This document shows, in pieces, positions 1 through 10,489 of a stretch of 64,000 nt of DNA. Source of the DNA: Methylococcaceae bacterium UBA6146. GTDB lineage: Bacteria > Pseudomonadota > Gammaproteobacteria > Methylococcales > Methylomonadaceae. The notes beneath the pieces were generated by a model, which was not told where the DNA came from, ran no database searches, and saw only the letters and a list, made by a program, of their open reading frames with translations. The number at the start of each line of letters is the position of its first letter. Within the stretch, counting starts at the first letter, position 1. The stretch is taken from contig DIUY01000012.1 of NCBI GenBank assembly GCA_002422395.1, positions 244,669 through 308,668 on the forward strand. The letters run 5' to 3'. The position numbers and the translations under genes were made by a program.

Positions 1-1
1 T

Positions 2-3000
2 CAGAGCGGCTTTATTATTGAATCAGGGGCGGATATCCGGAAACATTCTGAATATGGCGAACAGACGGCAAACAGTTTTTATGCCCAACGTGCAATAGAT
101 AAAGAAGTTAATGCACCCATATTGCCCAAGGACAGTGGACAAATAACCTTATCCGCAAAAGACAAACTTGATCTGAGTGGCCAATTTAAAGCGGCCTCGA
201 GGAACGGACGGGGTGCGCGTATGGATATTGCCGCAAACCGTCTGAAAATTGTGAATAAACTCAGTGCAACGCCGCCTACTGGCGTACTTGAAGTGACTGC
301 AAGCGATTTGAGCAACTTGCATGTTGACAGCCTGTTGCTTGGCGGGACTCGCAGCAATAACATAGAAACAGGCGCCACTGATGTGGCAGTGGAAGCAAGC
401 GATGTCATTTTTGATACCGGAGCAAAGCTTAAAGTCACCGATTTGATAGCCACTGCAACGGAGCAAGTCAAGGTTAAAAGCGGGGCTAGTTTAATCGCTA
501 GTGGCCAAGTTAAAACTGGTGATAGTGTATTCAATATAGTCGGTGATGGCGCATTGTTAAGAGTTTCGGGTGATAAGCAGATAGTGCTGAACAGAACATC
601 GGCGCCTGGAACGACAGGCGAACTGCTGGTTGAGGAGGGGGCGACAATCAGCGCCGCCGAATCAATGCTATTAGATGCTAGCAAATCAACAATTCTGACT
701 GGCGATATCGTAATGGATGGTGGGTCGCTAAATCTGAGTGCGAACGCAATTAATATTGGTGAAGTGGACAGCTTATCAAGCAACGCCTTAAATTTATCTA
801 ATCAGAAACTGATTAACCTTGCCGTCAATGAGTTGGTGCTAAATAGCCGTGACACCATCAATTTTTATGGCGATGTCGGCCAGACAGATGCTGAGGGCAA
901 TTTGGGCGCCCTGAAATTTGACAATTTGGTCATGAATGCGGCGGGCTTTTTAGGTTTTGGTGATGCCAAGCAGGTTGTAAAACTGCAAGCGAACAGCCTA
1001 CAAGTGCAAAATACATTAAGCTCCGCAGCAACAAGCCAAGGTACTGGCTTGGGACAATTGGACATATTGGCTAATAGCTATGTTCAAGGTAATGGTGACT
1101 TTAGTATTGATGGGTTTAATGCGATTAACCTTAATGTCACTAAAGAGTTCACTGGAGAGGGTGCCGCAGCCCTTACGGTTGGGGGTAATTTGAATGTGAC
1201 AGCCGGATATATGACTGTTGCTGGTGGAGACAGACTTAGTATTGATGCCAGTGGGTATCATGTACAAATGGATCGTGGCAACAGTACGGCCACACCGGAT
1301 TCGGTGAGTTATGGCGGCGCCATAGATATTGCCGCTAATGCAATTGCCTTTAATGCACGGGCTTTGTTGTCTTCAGGGACAATCAAACTGCACGCATCAA
1401 CAGGTGATGTGCGGGTTGGGGAATCCGCTGATATAGATCTTGCCGGACGCGCTGTAAAGTTTGCTGATACGGTTGATTATACGCCAGGCGGACTTTTTAG
1501 CGCGGTTGCCGATAACGGCAAAATTGTTTTGGCTGAAGGCTCCAAACTCAATTTGAGCACGGGTGGGGGCGACGCTAAAGGTGGCTTATTAGTCTTGAAG
1601 ACGCCAAAACAATCCGTTGATCTATTAGGTGAAATAAAGGCTTTTTCTGGACGCGCGGAGCTTGATGTTGCCGGATTCAGTGCGGATGCCGGATTCGATA
1701 GTGTCATGAATACGCTGGCCGTTGCAAAAATTACTGACGCTATCTATGTGCGGGCACGCGAAACTGATATTGCGCAGGGGGTTGGGGCCAGTGTGAGCGC
1801 AAATTCGTTAACTTTGGTTGCCGATAAAGGCAGCATAAATATTTCCGGAAAGCTTAACGCAGATGCCGCTGGGAAAGGCGGCACAATAAAACTGTACGCA
1901 GGCGATAAAATTGTTCTGGATAACGGCGGCGTGTTGACTGCTAAAGGGTTAGGTGGCGGGGCTAAAGGCGGCGATGTGGTGCTTTCGTCCGTCGATTCTG
2001 ATATTGATGGTAAGAGCGGTATTGATCTCAGGGCAGGTTCGTTGGTTGATGTTGCCGGAGCCACTGAAAAATCTGGTGGCGTCGTGACTTTAAGGGCTTT
2101 ACGTACAGATACAAACAACAACGGGGTGGATGATTCTGTCAATATCCAGCCACTGGCAGGAACTGTGCGTGGCTATGCGCAAAGCGGGCCGGTTTTTGAT
2201 GGAAATAACACGTTGGCCGCACGGGGTTATAGCAAGTTCTACATAGAAGGGGTTAAAAAATACACTGATTTTGAAGTTGCTGGGGAGATTAATTCAGCTG
2301 ATATAGCAAAAATCAAGCAAGATACTGACACTTATATGCAGCAAGCAGACATCAATGCCATCGATAAAAAAGCGCAGTTACGTGCGGGTATTGAGGTTGA
2401 TTATCAAGGTGACCTGACACTAAAAAGCAAATGGGATTTTGCTGATTGGCGATATAGCGGCCCGGACACTCTGTTGAGTTCGCCAGGCACACTTACGGTT
2501 AAAGCTAGCGGCGCATTGGTGCTTGAAAACTCAATTTCAGACGGATTTAAAAATGGCAGCATTGATACTGGATTTGGCAGCCTGCCGGTTAACGACCTAA
2601 TACAAACAGATGGGTCTTGGTCTTATCAATTGACCGCAGGTGCGGATCTTAAAAATGCCGACACGGTTGCGACGGCTACGGCAAACAATTTAACAATCGG
2701 TTCGGGTGTGACAGTCCGGACTGGCACCGGTGATATTACCTTGGCTTCGGGTGGCGACCTTGTCTTCACTGATAAGACATCGACAGTCTATAGCGCGGGC
2801 AGGGCGGCAGACACCAACCGCTACGGCACCTTGAGCAAAGCAGAGGTTGGGTTTGTGTTTTTTAGTGAATATCCCATAGATGGTGGGGATTTGGCCATAA
2901 AAGCAGGGCATGACATTAAAGGGGCCATTAACGATACGGCTTTTATTAGCAGTTGGTTAGTACGGCGGGGGAATTGGACTGCGGGCAGTAGCCATAAGGG

Positions 3001-5548
3001 TGAGTTTCCGACCTCATGGGGAATAGCGTTAAGCTCTCCAGCCATACCTAGCAATGCAGCGTATGGCACCCCATCGTTTCAGCAGAATGTTGGGTCTTTA
3101 GGAGGGGGGAAAGTCAATATTAGTGCAGCCAATAATATTGATGACTTGTCGGTTATGATGCCAACAACAGGCAAGCAAATAGGCGACCGCCTCGATGTGG
3201 CGAAGAACCCATTTTCTGACTATGTCAATAATGTCGTTCAGATTCAAGGCGGTGGCAAAATGGAAGTTACTGCCGGTGGGGACATTGCTGGAGGCGCTTA
3301 TTATTTAGGTAAAGGCGTTGCGCAGATAACAGCTGGTGGGGAAATAAAAGGCGGCGGCCAATTTACTGATGGGCCACAACTGGTTATGGGTGACAGTCAG
3401 CTGGCGTTGAATGCAAATGATAGTGTAAGCGTCTCAGCTGTTACCGATGCCATGATAATCAATAATGGCGACACCAACTTTTTTAGCTACACCGACAGCA
3501 GCGGCGTTTCTTTGAAATCACTGTCAGGTGACGTGCATTTAGGGGCGGACACCAGCGTTATTGGAGACACCAGCATGTTGAAACTGGAAGGAAGCCAAGC
3601 GAGTTTGTCAAGAATTTATCCGGCTTCATTACAGGCCACTGCTTTTAGCGGCAGTGTGTTGCTTGATGACAAAGTGACTTTGTTTACATCCCCGACAGCA
3701 ACATTAAAGGTTTTGGCAAAACAGAACATTAGCTCAACCGTCGATTCCCTACAATTAAGCATGTCCGATGCAGACCGGCTATTGCTGCCCTCAGCGGAGT
3801 TTGCGGCTTTGCGTAATAATTTAAGCGAAACTGAGTCAAGAACAAACCCCTTTGGTTTGCCTGAAAGGGTTCATGCAAATAAGCCAATTCATAGTGAAGA
3901 TGCTGATCCAGTAAGAATAGTGACGCAGGATGGCGACATTGCTTCCATTCAGCTGAATTTTCCGAAAAAGGCGGTGGTGCAAAGCGGACGGGACTTAAGC
4001 AATATGTCAGTACAGATCCAGCATATAAATAGTGCTGATGTGTCCACCCTATCAGCGGCCCGGGACATAATTTACACCAGTGGCCGTACGCCGGATGGAA
4101 ATCTTGCGGGCAATATAAATAAACTGGAGATTGCAGGGCCTGGTAATGTTTTGGTCAAATCAGGCCGAAACATTGATTTGGGGGCGTCTGATGGTTTGTC
4201 GACAATAGGCAATACAATCAATCAAAACTTAGTCAATACCGGTGCAAACGTGACCGTGTTGACAGGCTTAAATTCAAGTCATCCCGATTATCAGGGGCTT
4301 CTTAATTTAGATCCTTATATTGTTAAGTATGCTGAGAACTTTACGAAGTTTCAGGAAGTTATAACTGGATTCATGCGGACACGGACGGGCAATACTGCAT
4401 TGACAGAAAAAACGGCATTAGAACAGTTTAAGGCACTCGGTGCTGCTGATTATGCAAGCATTCAGCCACAACTTGATGCCTTGGTCAGCACAAAATACAC
4501 TGATACTTTTAACCAAATCACCGGCCTTATAACGGGATTTGTGCAGCGCTATACGGGTGACTTAACGATTACTGAAGCTGACGCGTTAAAGCTGTTTGCT
4601 AAAATGACGCCAAATCAATATGTATTGATAGAGCCACAATTAAACACACTGAACAATCAGTTATTGTTTAGTGAGCTGAAAGAAACAGGCTCAGCTTCGG
4701 CAGCTAATCCTACGCTTGGTAATCAGCGTGGCTTTGATGCAATCGACTTGCTATATCCAGGGGCTGACTGGAAGGGCGATTTGAGCTTGTTTTTTAGCAA
4801 GCTCCAAACTATTGATGGTGGTGATATAAACTTGCTAGTGCCAGGCGGACAAATTAACGCGGGTCTTGCTGTTGCCTTTACGGGGTCAAAAGCGGCTGCG
4901 GATTTGGGTATAGTTGCGCAAGGCGCGGGAAGCATTAATGCGTTTGTGCACAATAACTTTGTTGTTAACCAATCGCGTGTGTTTGCATTGAATACCGGTG
5001 ACATTATGATTTGGTCATCAGAAGGCGATATTGACGCAGGCCGTGGCGCCAAGTCTGCTATTGCTGCGCCACCGCCAATCATAAGCTTCGACAAAGACGG
5101 CAATCTGGTCATAACGTTTCCGCCAATTGTTTCGGGTAGCGGTATCCGTACAGCAGCTCCTATTGGTAGCAAGCCAGGAAACGTCGCCCTGTTTGCGCCT
5201 AAAGGTGTCGTTGATGCCGGTGAAGCGGGTATTGCAGGATCTAACGTGACCATTTCGGCAACGGCAGTATTGGGCGCGAACAATATCCAGGTGGGCGGGA
5301 TCAGTTCGGGCGTGCCTGCCTCATCAACCGGCAGCCTCGCAGCTGGATTGACAGGGGTTGGCAATTTAACGGCAAGCGTTAATCAAGTCGCACAGGCTGC
5401 AGTTGACACCAGCGACAAAGAGAAAGACTCGACAACAAGTAAAAATATGAAGCTGGGCACCTTGAGTGTTGAAGTTATGGGGTATGGTGACGGCTCTTCA
5501 GGCAAAGACGAGAACAAAAAGAAAGGTGGTTCTAAGGCCGCTTCATAA
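2..5548 (+). CDS. Filamentous haemagglutinin-type exoprotein, C-terminal part (partial, 5' end outside window)
   Basis: The reading frame is already open at base 2 and runs to TAA at 5546-5548, giving over 1,840 residues; the N-terminal TPS secretion domain lies upstream of the window. The sequence is rich in Gly, Asn, Asp, Ser and Val with short beta-helix-like repeats (GDI, AGGD and NIxA-type strands) and ends in a low-complexity Lys/Gly/Ser tail. The segment around ARDIIYTSGR and SGRNIDLGASDG resembles the DUF3739 region found near the C-terminus of filamentous-haemagglutinin-like proteins. By family it would be a surface-exposed or released adhesin exported by two-partner secretion; no TpsB transporter gene is in the window. 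Genes for a Ton motor and a porin follow directly. No Cys-rich or toxin-like tip (CDI type) is seen at the C-terminus. The family call is strong; function and export route are inferred. Confidence 0.85.
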   Translation, partial: QSGFIIESGADIRKHSEYGEQTANSFYAQRAIDKEVNAPILPKDSGQITLSAKDKLDLSGQFKAASRNGRGARMDIAANRLKIVNKLSATPPTGVLEVTASDLSNLHVDSLLLGGTRSNNIETGATDVAVEASDVIFDTGAKLKVTDLIATATEQVKVKSGASLIASGQVKTGDSVFNIVGDGALLRVSGDKQIVLNRTSAPGTTGELLVEEGATISAAESMLLDASKSTILTGDIVMDGGSLNLSANAINIGEVDSLSSNALNLSNQKLINLAVNELVLNSRDTINFYGDVGQTDAEGNLGALKFDNLVMNAAGFLGFGDAKQVVKLQANSLQVQNTLSSAATSQGTGLGQLDILANSYVQGNGDFSIDGFNAINLNVTKEFTGEGAAALTVGGNLNVTAGYMTVAGGDRLSIDASGYHVQMDRGNSTATPDSVSYGGAIDIAANAIAFNARALLSSGTIKLHASTGDVRVGESADIDLAGRAVKFADTVDYTPGGLFSAVADNGKIVLAEGSKLNLSTGGGDAKGGLLVLKTPKQSVDLLGEIKAFSGRAELDVAGFSADAGFDSVMNTLAVAKITDAIYVRARETDIAQGVGASVSANSLTLVADKGSINISGKLNADAAGKGGTIKLYAGDKIVLDNGGVLTAKGLGGGAKGGDVVLSSVDSDIDGKSGIDLRAGSLVDVAGATEKSGGVVTLRALRTDTNNNGVDDSVNIQPLAGTVRGYAQSGPVFDGNNTLAARGYSKFYIEGVKKYTDFEVAGEINSADIAKIKQDTDTYMQQADINAIDKKAQLRAGIEVDYQGDLTLKSKWDFADWRYSGPDTLLSSPGTLTVKASGALVLENSISDGFKNGSIDTGFGSLPVNDLIQTDGSWSYQLTAGADLKNADTVATATANNLTIGSGVTVRTGTGDITLASGGDLVFTDKTSTVYSAGRAADTNRYGTLSKAEVGFVFFSEYPIDGGDLAIKAGHDIKGAINDTAFISSWLVRRGNWTAGSSHKGEFPTSWGIALSSPAIPSNAAYGTPSFQQNVGSLGGGKVNISAANNIDDLSVMMPTTGKQIGDRLDVAKNPFSDYVNNVVQIQGGGKMEVTAGGDIAGGAYYLGKGVAQITAGGEIKGGGQFTDGPQLVMGDSQLALNANDSVSVSAVTDAMIINNGDTNFFSYTDSSGVSLKSLSGDVHLGADTSVIGDTSMLKLEGSQASLSRIYPASLQATAFSGSVLLDDKVTLFTSPTATLKVLAKQNISSTVDSLQLSMSDADRLLLPSAEFAALRNNLSETESRTNPFGLPERVHANKPIHSEDADPVRIVTQDGDIASIQLNFPKKAVVQSGRDLSNMSVQIQHINSADVSTLSAARDIIYTSGRTPDGNLAGNINKLEIAGPGNVLVKSGRNIDLGASDGLSTIGNTINQNLVNTGANVTVLTGLNSSHPDYQGLLNLDPYIVKYAENFTKFQEVITGFMRTRTGNTALTEKTALEQFKALGAADYASIQPQLDALVSTKYTDTFNQITGLITGFVQRYTGDLTITEADALKLFAKMTPNQYVLIEPQLNTLNNQLLFSELKETGSASAANPTLGNQRGFDAIDLLYPGADWKGDLSLFFSKLQTIDGGDINLLVPGGQINAGLAVAFTGSKAAADLGIVAQGAGSINAFVHNNFVVNQSRVFALNTGDIMIWSSEGDIDAGRGAKSAIAAPPPIISFDKDGNLVITFPPIVSGSGIRTAAPIGSKPGNVALFAPKGVVDAGEAGIAGSNVTISATAVLGANNIQVGGISSGVPASSTGSLAAGLTGVGNLTASVNQVAQAAVDTSDKEKDSTTSKNMKLGTLSVEVMGYGDGSSGKDENKKKGGSKAAS

Positions 5549-5555
5549 AAAGGAA

Positions 5556-5577
5556 AACGCCCTTTAAAAAGGGCGTT
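5556..5577 (+). terminator. Terminator-like hairpin after the haemagglutinin gene
   Basis: A 10-bp perfect stem, AACGCCCTTT / AAAGGGCGTT, lies 8 bases past the stop codon. It has no long T-run afterwards, so it may be a weak or bidirectional terminator. Confidence 0.55.
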
Positions 5578-5769
5578 CAAAACTGAAAAGCTAATCGATC
5601 TATAGCAAATAAATGTTTTAAATTTTATACCCCACTTAGGGCGGCGTGGTTGGATACGCTCTGTCCGCATGCAGTTTTGTCTTTAAATACGAGCCGTTGG
5701 CGTAATGATACTGTAACGATTTTTTGTAATAATCCCTCACTAATTATTGATATGAACTTGAGAATAAAA

Positions 5770-7587
5770 ATGAAACGGTTATGTTTTTTACTAATTCTTT
5801 TAACCCTAATGCCTACAATAGCATCGGCTTGGTGGAATGATGAATGGGGGTTTAAGAAAAAAATAACACTAGATGTCCAGAAGCTTAATCAGGATGGCGT
5901 CACTATTCCTGAAGATGCTTTTGCACTTATCCGTTTGCATACAGGTAACTTTGTGAACTTTCTCGAATTGGCGGAACACGGCAAAGATATCCGTGTTCTT
6001 GCGGATGACGAAGCCACGCCGCTTAAATTTTCTATAGAAAAGCTTGATCCAATCAACGAGATGGCATTGATTTGGGTAAAGTTGCCTAAGGGTACGGCTA
6101 CTGCGGCAGAACCTAGCATATGGATTTATTATGGTAATGCCGAGGCTGTTGATGCCCAAGATGCCGCTGGGTCATACGATGTGGCCGAGGTTCTGAATTA
6201 CCAATTTGATTCAGCTGGCGTCAAGGATTTGACGGCTAATGCCAATCACCCATCTGAAGCGACAATGACTAATGCTGAAGGAGGCCTGATTGCCGGTGCG
6301 GCAGTATTTAATGGCAGCCAAATCATTCGTGTGCCGGCCGCACCTTCATTGCAAATGTCCTCGGCAACAGGCTGGACTGTTTCGACATGGCTAAAAATTG
6401 ATCAAGCGCAACAAAACAGCGTGGTATTTCAAAGGGCTTCGAAGACAAGTGGCATAACTTTAGCTATAAAAGAGCAAACAGCCTATTTGGAAGTGACTGA
6501 TGCGGCAGGTGTTAAGCAAGAGTTTGCCGCCCAAGCTATTATCGCACCTGGGGTTTGGCATAATTTGGTGGTGGTTGATACGGCTGACGCACTTACCATT
6601 TATATAGATGGTGCGGCTGCTGGTGTTTTTCCGGTTGCTTTAGCTGATTTGTCAGATGATATTACGATTGGTGCTGATGCCTTAGGTGGCAGGGGCTTCA
6701 CTGGACTAATCGACCAATTTGCTGTTTATAAAGTTGCCCGTGATGCCAATGCTATAAAGTTTGATGCGGCAATGCAAGGTACCGGCTCTGCTTTATTGAC
6801 GTATGGCGAGGACTTAACCCCTGACAGCGATGAAGAGGGTGGCGACTCATACATCATGGCGACCCTCGAAAGTGTGACCATCGACGGCTGGGTTATTATC
6901 GGTATTCTCGGTGTCATGTTTGTTATTAGCTGGATGGTGATGATAGTTAAAGCAATAGTGATTAACCGTGTCCACAGCGCAAACAAAAAATTTGAACAGG
7001 CATTTAGTAAGCTTGGAACACAAGATTTAACATCCTTAAATACTGAAGGGTCAGAAGAGGACGATGAGGATGAAGAGGAGTCCCCGTTGCTATTTGCCCT
7101 TTCTTCTGAACATGGCACATTCTCAGGTTCTTCAATTTACCGTATTTATCATGTCGGCGTTGACGAGATGAATAAGCGTTTAAGAAAAAATACCATAAAT
7201 AATGTGCAACCAACTTTGTCAGCTGGCGCTATGTCAGCAGTCAGGGCATCAATGGATGCTGTGGTGGTCAGGGAGTTGCAAAAATTGAATTCGCAAATGG
7301 TTTTATTGACCATCGCGATTAGCGGCGGGCCTTTTCTAGGCTTATTAGGCACCGTTGTCGGGGTTATGATTACTTTTGCGGCGATCGCTGTTAGTGGCGA
7401 AGTTAATGTCAACTCGATTGCTCCAGGTATCGCAGCCGCTTTGACGGCTACTGTTGCAGGTCTTGCGGTGGCTATTCCGGCATTGTTTGGGTACAACTAC
7501 TTGGGCAGCCAGATAAAAGTGATTACAGCCGATATGCATGTTTTTGTGGATGAGTTTGTGGCAAAACTTGCTGAAGACCATACTTAA
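5770..7587 (+). CDS. exbB: DUF2341-LamG-ExbB fusion: MotA/TolQ/ExbB proton channel with periplasmic sugar-binding-like domains
   Basis: About 605 residues from ATG 5770; an in-frame ATG at 5752 is possible, and starts further upstream are unlikely because this one gives a clean signal peptide ending near ASA. WWNDEWGFKKKI right after it is the hallmark of DUF2341. A LamG/concanavalin-like domain follows (roughly residues 145-335), then a TM helix (VIIGILGVMFVISWMVMIV), an acidic linker (EEDDEDEEE) and the MotA/TolQ/ExbB domain with two C-terminal TM helices (GPFLGLLGTVVGVMITF and the IAAALTATVAGLAVAIP stretch). Classic ExbB lacks the long periplasmic N-terminus. Together with ExbD and TonB immediately downstream it should form an inner-membrane proton-driven motor; the carbohydrate-binding-like domain facing the periplasm is a distinctive extra. 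The gene starts about 220 bases after the haemagglutinin gene. Confidence 0.88.
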   Translation: MKRLCFLLILLTLMPTIASAWWNDEWGFKKKITLDVQKLNQDGVTIPEDAFALIRLHTGNFVNFLELAEHGKDIRVLADDEATPLKFSIEKLDPINEMALIWVKLPKGTATAAEPSIWIYYGNAEAVDAQDAAGSYDVAEVLNYQFDSAGVKDLTANANHPSEATMTNAEGGLIAGAAVFNGSQIIRVPAAPSLQMSSATGWTVSTWLKIDQAQQNSVVFQRASKTSGITLAIKEQTAYLEVTDAAGVKQEFAAQAIIAPGVWHNLVVVDTADALTIYIDGAAAGVFPVALADLSDDITIGADALGGRGFTGLIDQFAVYKVARDANAIKFDAAMQGTGSALLTYGEDLTPDSDEEGGDSYIMATLESVTIDGWVIIGILGVMFVISWMVMIVKAIVINRVHSANKKFEQAFSKLGTQDLTSLNTEGSEEDDEDEEESPLLFALSSEHGTFSGSSIYRIYHVGVDEMNKRLRKNTINNVQPTLSAGAMSAVRASMDAVVVRELQKLNSQMVLLTIAISGGPFLGLLGTVVGVMITFAAIAVSGEVNVNSIAPGIAAALTATVAGLAVAIPALFGYNYLGSQIKVITADMHVFVDEFVAKLAEDHT

Positions 7588-7636
7588 TTTGTATTTTGAA
7601 TATCTGCAATAGTTATATAAATAAGAGCCTTTTAAT

Positions 7637-8041
7637 ATGAAAGTACAAGAAGAAAATGCGGCGTATGACGAAATCAACGTCACGCCGATGCTGGATTTGG
7701 CCTATGTGTTGCTGGTTGTGTTTATTCTAATGACCACCGCCTCAGTTCAAGGGATTACGGTGAATCTTCCGAAGGCTAGCGATAGTCCAAGTTTGGCAAA
7801 ACCGCAAACTAAAGCTATTACGATTACGGCTGATGGCACCATTTTTTTAGATACCTATCCTGTCACTATGGAGCAACTTGAATCCACTTTACAGCAGTAC
7901 AAAGCGGTGAATCCCGCTTTGCCGGTTGTTATTAAAGGTGATGCCGCTGTCCAATATGTGAATATTGTCAATGTGTTGGCTTTATTGGGTAAGCTTGATA
8001 TCACTCAGATCGGCCTGGTCACCCAAAATTTGGTTAAATAA
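7637..8041 (+). CDS. exbD: ExbD/TolR family protein of the Ton motor
   Basis: 134 residues. Short cytoplasmic N-terminus, then YDEINVTPMLDLAYVLLVVFILMT-type sequence: a single TM helix carrying the Asp of LDLAYVLL, the residue that carries protons in ExbD/TolR. The periplasmic domain (roughly 45-134) has the usual ExbD fold signature (VNLPKA, ITITADGTIFLD, VVIKGDAAVQY). It starts 49 bases after exbB and ends 8 bases before tonB, so the three genes are almost certainly co-transcribed. Length is normal for the family. Confidence 0.9.
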   Translation: MKVQEENAAYDEINVTPMLDLAYVLLVVFILMTTASVQGITVNLPKASDSPSLAKPQTKAITITADGTIFLDTYPVTMEQLESTLQQYKAVNPALPVVIKGDAAVQYVNIVNVLALLGKLDITQIGLVTQNLVK

Positions 8042-8049
8042 AGCCTGTA

Positions 8050-8709
8050 ATGACAAAGCATAAAAAACATTTCCGGGCTTATTTGCCAACCATTATCGGC
8101 GTGTTAGTACTGGTAGGCGCAATTGCATTGATTATCCATTTAATTAGTGGGATGGAGGAGAAGCCTGCAAAAAAAGAAAGGAAAATTCAGACGGTTACGT
8201 TAACAAAGCCGCCGCCGCCACCACCCCCGCCACCTAAGGTTGAAAAGCCACCCGAACCTGAACCGGAACAACTTCAGGAGAAAGTGGAATCAGAGCCTGA
8301 AGAGATGCCTGACGTTGCCGATGAAGCGCCTCCTGGCGATTTGGGCTTAGATGCTGAGGGGGGGGCAGGTTCGGATAGTTTTGGTTTAGTTGGTCGTAAG
8401 GGCGGTAAAGGCTTGCTCGGTGGTGGCGGCGGTAATCCCTATGCTTGGTATGGCAACATCATTAAAAATGAAATTCTCGATATTATTTCTGAAAGGGAAG
8501 AGCTTCGACGTAAAGGTTACACGGCTATTGTCAAGCTGTGGGTTGAATCCGATGGCAGTGTCAAACGGTTTGAATTGACTCGGGGGAGTAATGATCCCGA
8601 AATAGATGACCTTCTTACCCGTCTGGTAGGTAAATATAAGAAGATCAATGAGCCGCCGCCTCCGGGTATGGAGCAGCCGATCAAATTAAAAATCACATCA
8701 AGAATTTAA
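8050..8709 (+). CDS. tonB: TonB-like energy transducer
   Basis: 219 residues. One N-terminal TM helix (about 10-33), then a linker with a run of nine prolines and Lys/Pro and Glu/Pro repeats, a Gly-rich stretch (GGKGLLGGGGG) and a C-terminal TonB domain (YTAIVKLWVESDGSVKRFELTRGS and the segment after it). TonB spans the periplasm and passes energy from ExbB/ExbD to an outer-membrane partner. No TonB-dependent receptor gene is visible here; the nearest outer-membrane candidates are the porin downstream and the giant exoprotein upstream. The acidic Glu/Pro middle is longer than in housekeeping TonB, fitting a specialised role. Confidence 0.87.
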   Translation: MTKHKKHFRAYLPTIIGVLVLVGAIALIIHLISGMEEKPAKKERKIQTVTLTKPPPPPPPPPKVEKPPEPEPEQLQEKVESEPEEMPDVADEAPPGDLGLDAEGGAGSDSFGLVGRKGGKGLLGGGGGNPYAWYGNIIKNEILDIISEREELRRKGYTAIVKLWVESDGSVKRFELTRGSNDPEIDDLLTRLVGKYKKINEPPPPGMEQPIKLKITSRI

Positions 8710-8730
8710 AAAATGTAAAGGGCAAAAACA

Positions 8731-10464
8731 ATGGATAATAAAAAGCAGCTGATGGCTTTGGCGCTTTGTGGCATGGTAAGCGTGGCTCAGGCGGGTGAAA
8801 AGGAAGATTTGCTTAAGTTACGTAACACCACTACTAATCTTATTAAAGAATTGGTCAAACAAGGTATTTTGACTGAAAAAATTGCTGATGAGATGATTAA
8901 AAAAGCTGAAGAGGAGGCAGAGGCCCAAACAGCTGAACAATCCGCCAAAAACGCCGGTGTGGCGGCGGAACCCGGTGAAATCCGGGTGCCTTATGTACCA
9001 GAATTTGTCAAAGACGAAATCCGTCAGCAAGTGCGCTCGGAATTACGTGCTGATGTTGTTAGTGACGTGATGCAACAGGCAAAAACCCAAAAATGGGGCA
9101 TGCCAGAAGCATTGCCGGAGTGGATTAGCCGTTTCAAAATATCGGGTGATTTGCGGTTACGTTCGCAAAATGACTTTATGTCATCAGATAATGCGATGTT
9201 TCCAAGTTCAAACTTTCAAAATGTACAGGCCATTAACCAAGCGGGCGGAGTTAACGCTGCGGGTTTGAACGGCTTCATCAATACTTCCGAAGACCGCCAT
9301 CGTTTCCGTGAACGGTTACGCTTGGCTATCGATGCGGATGTCGCAGAAGGTTTAAAGGCCGGCATCCGTCTGGCAACTGGCAATATGCCTGATCCGGTTT
9401 CGACCAACCAGACCTTAGGTAACACAGGCAGCCAGTATGAATTTAATTTGGATCGCGCCTTTCTTAAATATGACGCAGTCAATGAGCAAGGCTTCAAATG
9501 GCTGACAGTGGCCGGTGGACGAATTGCCAATCCTTGGTATGTTGGTGGCGGCGAGTTTACTGGGGGTAGTGAATTGGTTTGGGACACCGATTTGTCGTTT
9601 GAAGGTTTTGCGGCAACCTATCGTTACAGTTTGGACAGTATGTCCCCTCAAGAAACTAGACATCATGACGATCATCAAGGTGCACAAGTCAATAGGCATT
9701 CGGTGTTTGCGACTGTGGGCGCTTTTCCTTTAGAAGAGTTTGATGTCAGCTCGAATGATAAATGGCTTTTTGGTGGTCAAGTTGGGGTGGATTGGGGTTT
9801 CCAAAACCAAGATGCTTTAAAAGCCGCAATTGCTTATTATGACTACCAAAATATCGAGGCCAGAGTTAATACCACAGACACACATGAATGTTTTAGAAAT
9901 ACCGTAGATAACAATGCTTCCATGCCCCGCTATATGCAGGGTGGCAATACAGTTGCAGGCATCTGTACAGAAGATGCAACTGGACAAACGTTCGGTATGT
10001 ATGGTTTGGCCGCAGATTATAATATCGTAAACGTTAACGTCGCTTACGATTTGGCAAAATTTGCGCCATACCATGTTATTTTCAGTGCGGATTATGCCAA
10101 AAACGTAGGCTTTGATTCTTCAGACGTGAGGGCTAGACGGGTATTAGGCCTTAATCCTGCAGTGGAGGATCAAACTAATGCCTGGCAGGTAAGGGCTGAT
10201 GTGGGTTGGCCAAAAGTTGACCGTTTCGGCAAATGGAATGTTTTTACCCTTTATAAGTATGTTGAACGCGATGCGGTGTTGGATGCATACACAGATTCCG
10301 ATTTCCACCTAGGCGGCACTAATGCTAAGGGTTGGGTCGTCGGTGGCAACTACGGTTTGATGAAAAATGTCTGGTTTACAGGCAGGTGGTTAAGCACCGA
10401 TGCCATTTCTGGATCTAATTATGGTAATGATATTTTGCAACTAGATGTCAACACACGATTCTAA
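8731..10464 (+). CDS. Putative outer-membrane porin (Porin_5 type) with N-terminal coiled coil
   Basis: 577 residues. Signal peptide ending ...SVAQA (about 1-21), then a charged alpha-helical region (KEDLLKLRNTTTNLIKELVKQG to about 110) likely to trimerise or bind peptidoglycan, and a long beta-barrel domain from about 130 (FKISGDLRLRSQNDFM) ending in aromatic-terminated LDVNTRF, the classic C-terminal outer-membrane insertion signal. This organisation is that of the 'putative porin' family (Porin_5). It lies 21 bases after tonB in the same orientation, so it probably belongs to the Ton operon. Substrate unknown; the pairing with a private Ton motor is the notable point. Confidence 0.8.
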   Translation: MDNKKQLMALALCGMVSVAQAGEKEDLLKLRNTTTNLIKELVKQGILTEKIADEMIKKAEEEAEAQTAEQSAKNAGVAAEPGEIRVPYVPEFVKDEIRQQVRSELRADVVSDVMQQAKTQKWGMPEALPEWISRFKISGDLRLRSQNDFMSSDNAMFPSSNFQNVQAINQAGGVNAAGLNGFINTSEDRHRFRERLRLAIDADVAEGLKAGIRLATGNMPDPVSTNQTLGNTGSQYEFNLDRAFLKYDAVNEQGFKWLTVAGGRIANPWYVGGGEFTGGSELVWDTDLSFEGFAATYRYSLDSMSPQETRHHDDHQGAQVNRHSVFATVGAFPLEEFDVSSNDKWLFGGQVGVDWGFQNQDALKAAIAYYDYQNIEARVNTTDTHECFRNTVDNNASMPRYMQGGNTVAGICTEDATGQTFGMYGLAADYNIVNVNVAYDLAKFAPYHVIFSADYAKNVGFDSSDVRARRVLGLNPAVEDQTNAWQVRADVGWPKVDRFGKWNVFTLYKYVERDAVLDAYTDSDFHLGGTNAKGWVVGGNYGLMKNVWFTGRWLSTDAISGSNYGNDILQLDVNTRF

Positions 10465-10489
10465 TGGCTACAGATAAAGGGTTAGTATC

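Noticed and set aside
79..5364. Many minus-strand ORFs opposite the haemagglutinin gene
   Set aside because: They are shadows of the long plus-strand frame with low-complexity Ser/Pro/Thr composition and no signals.
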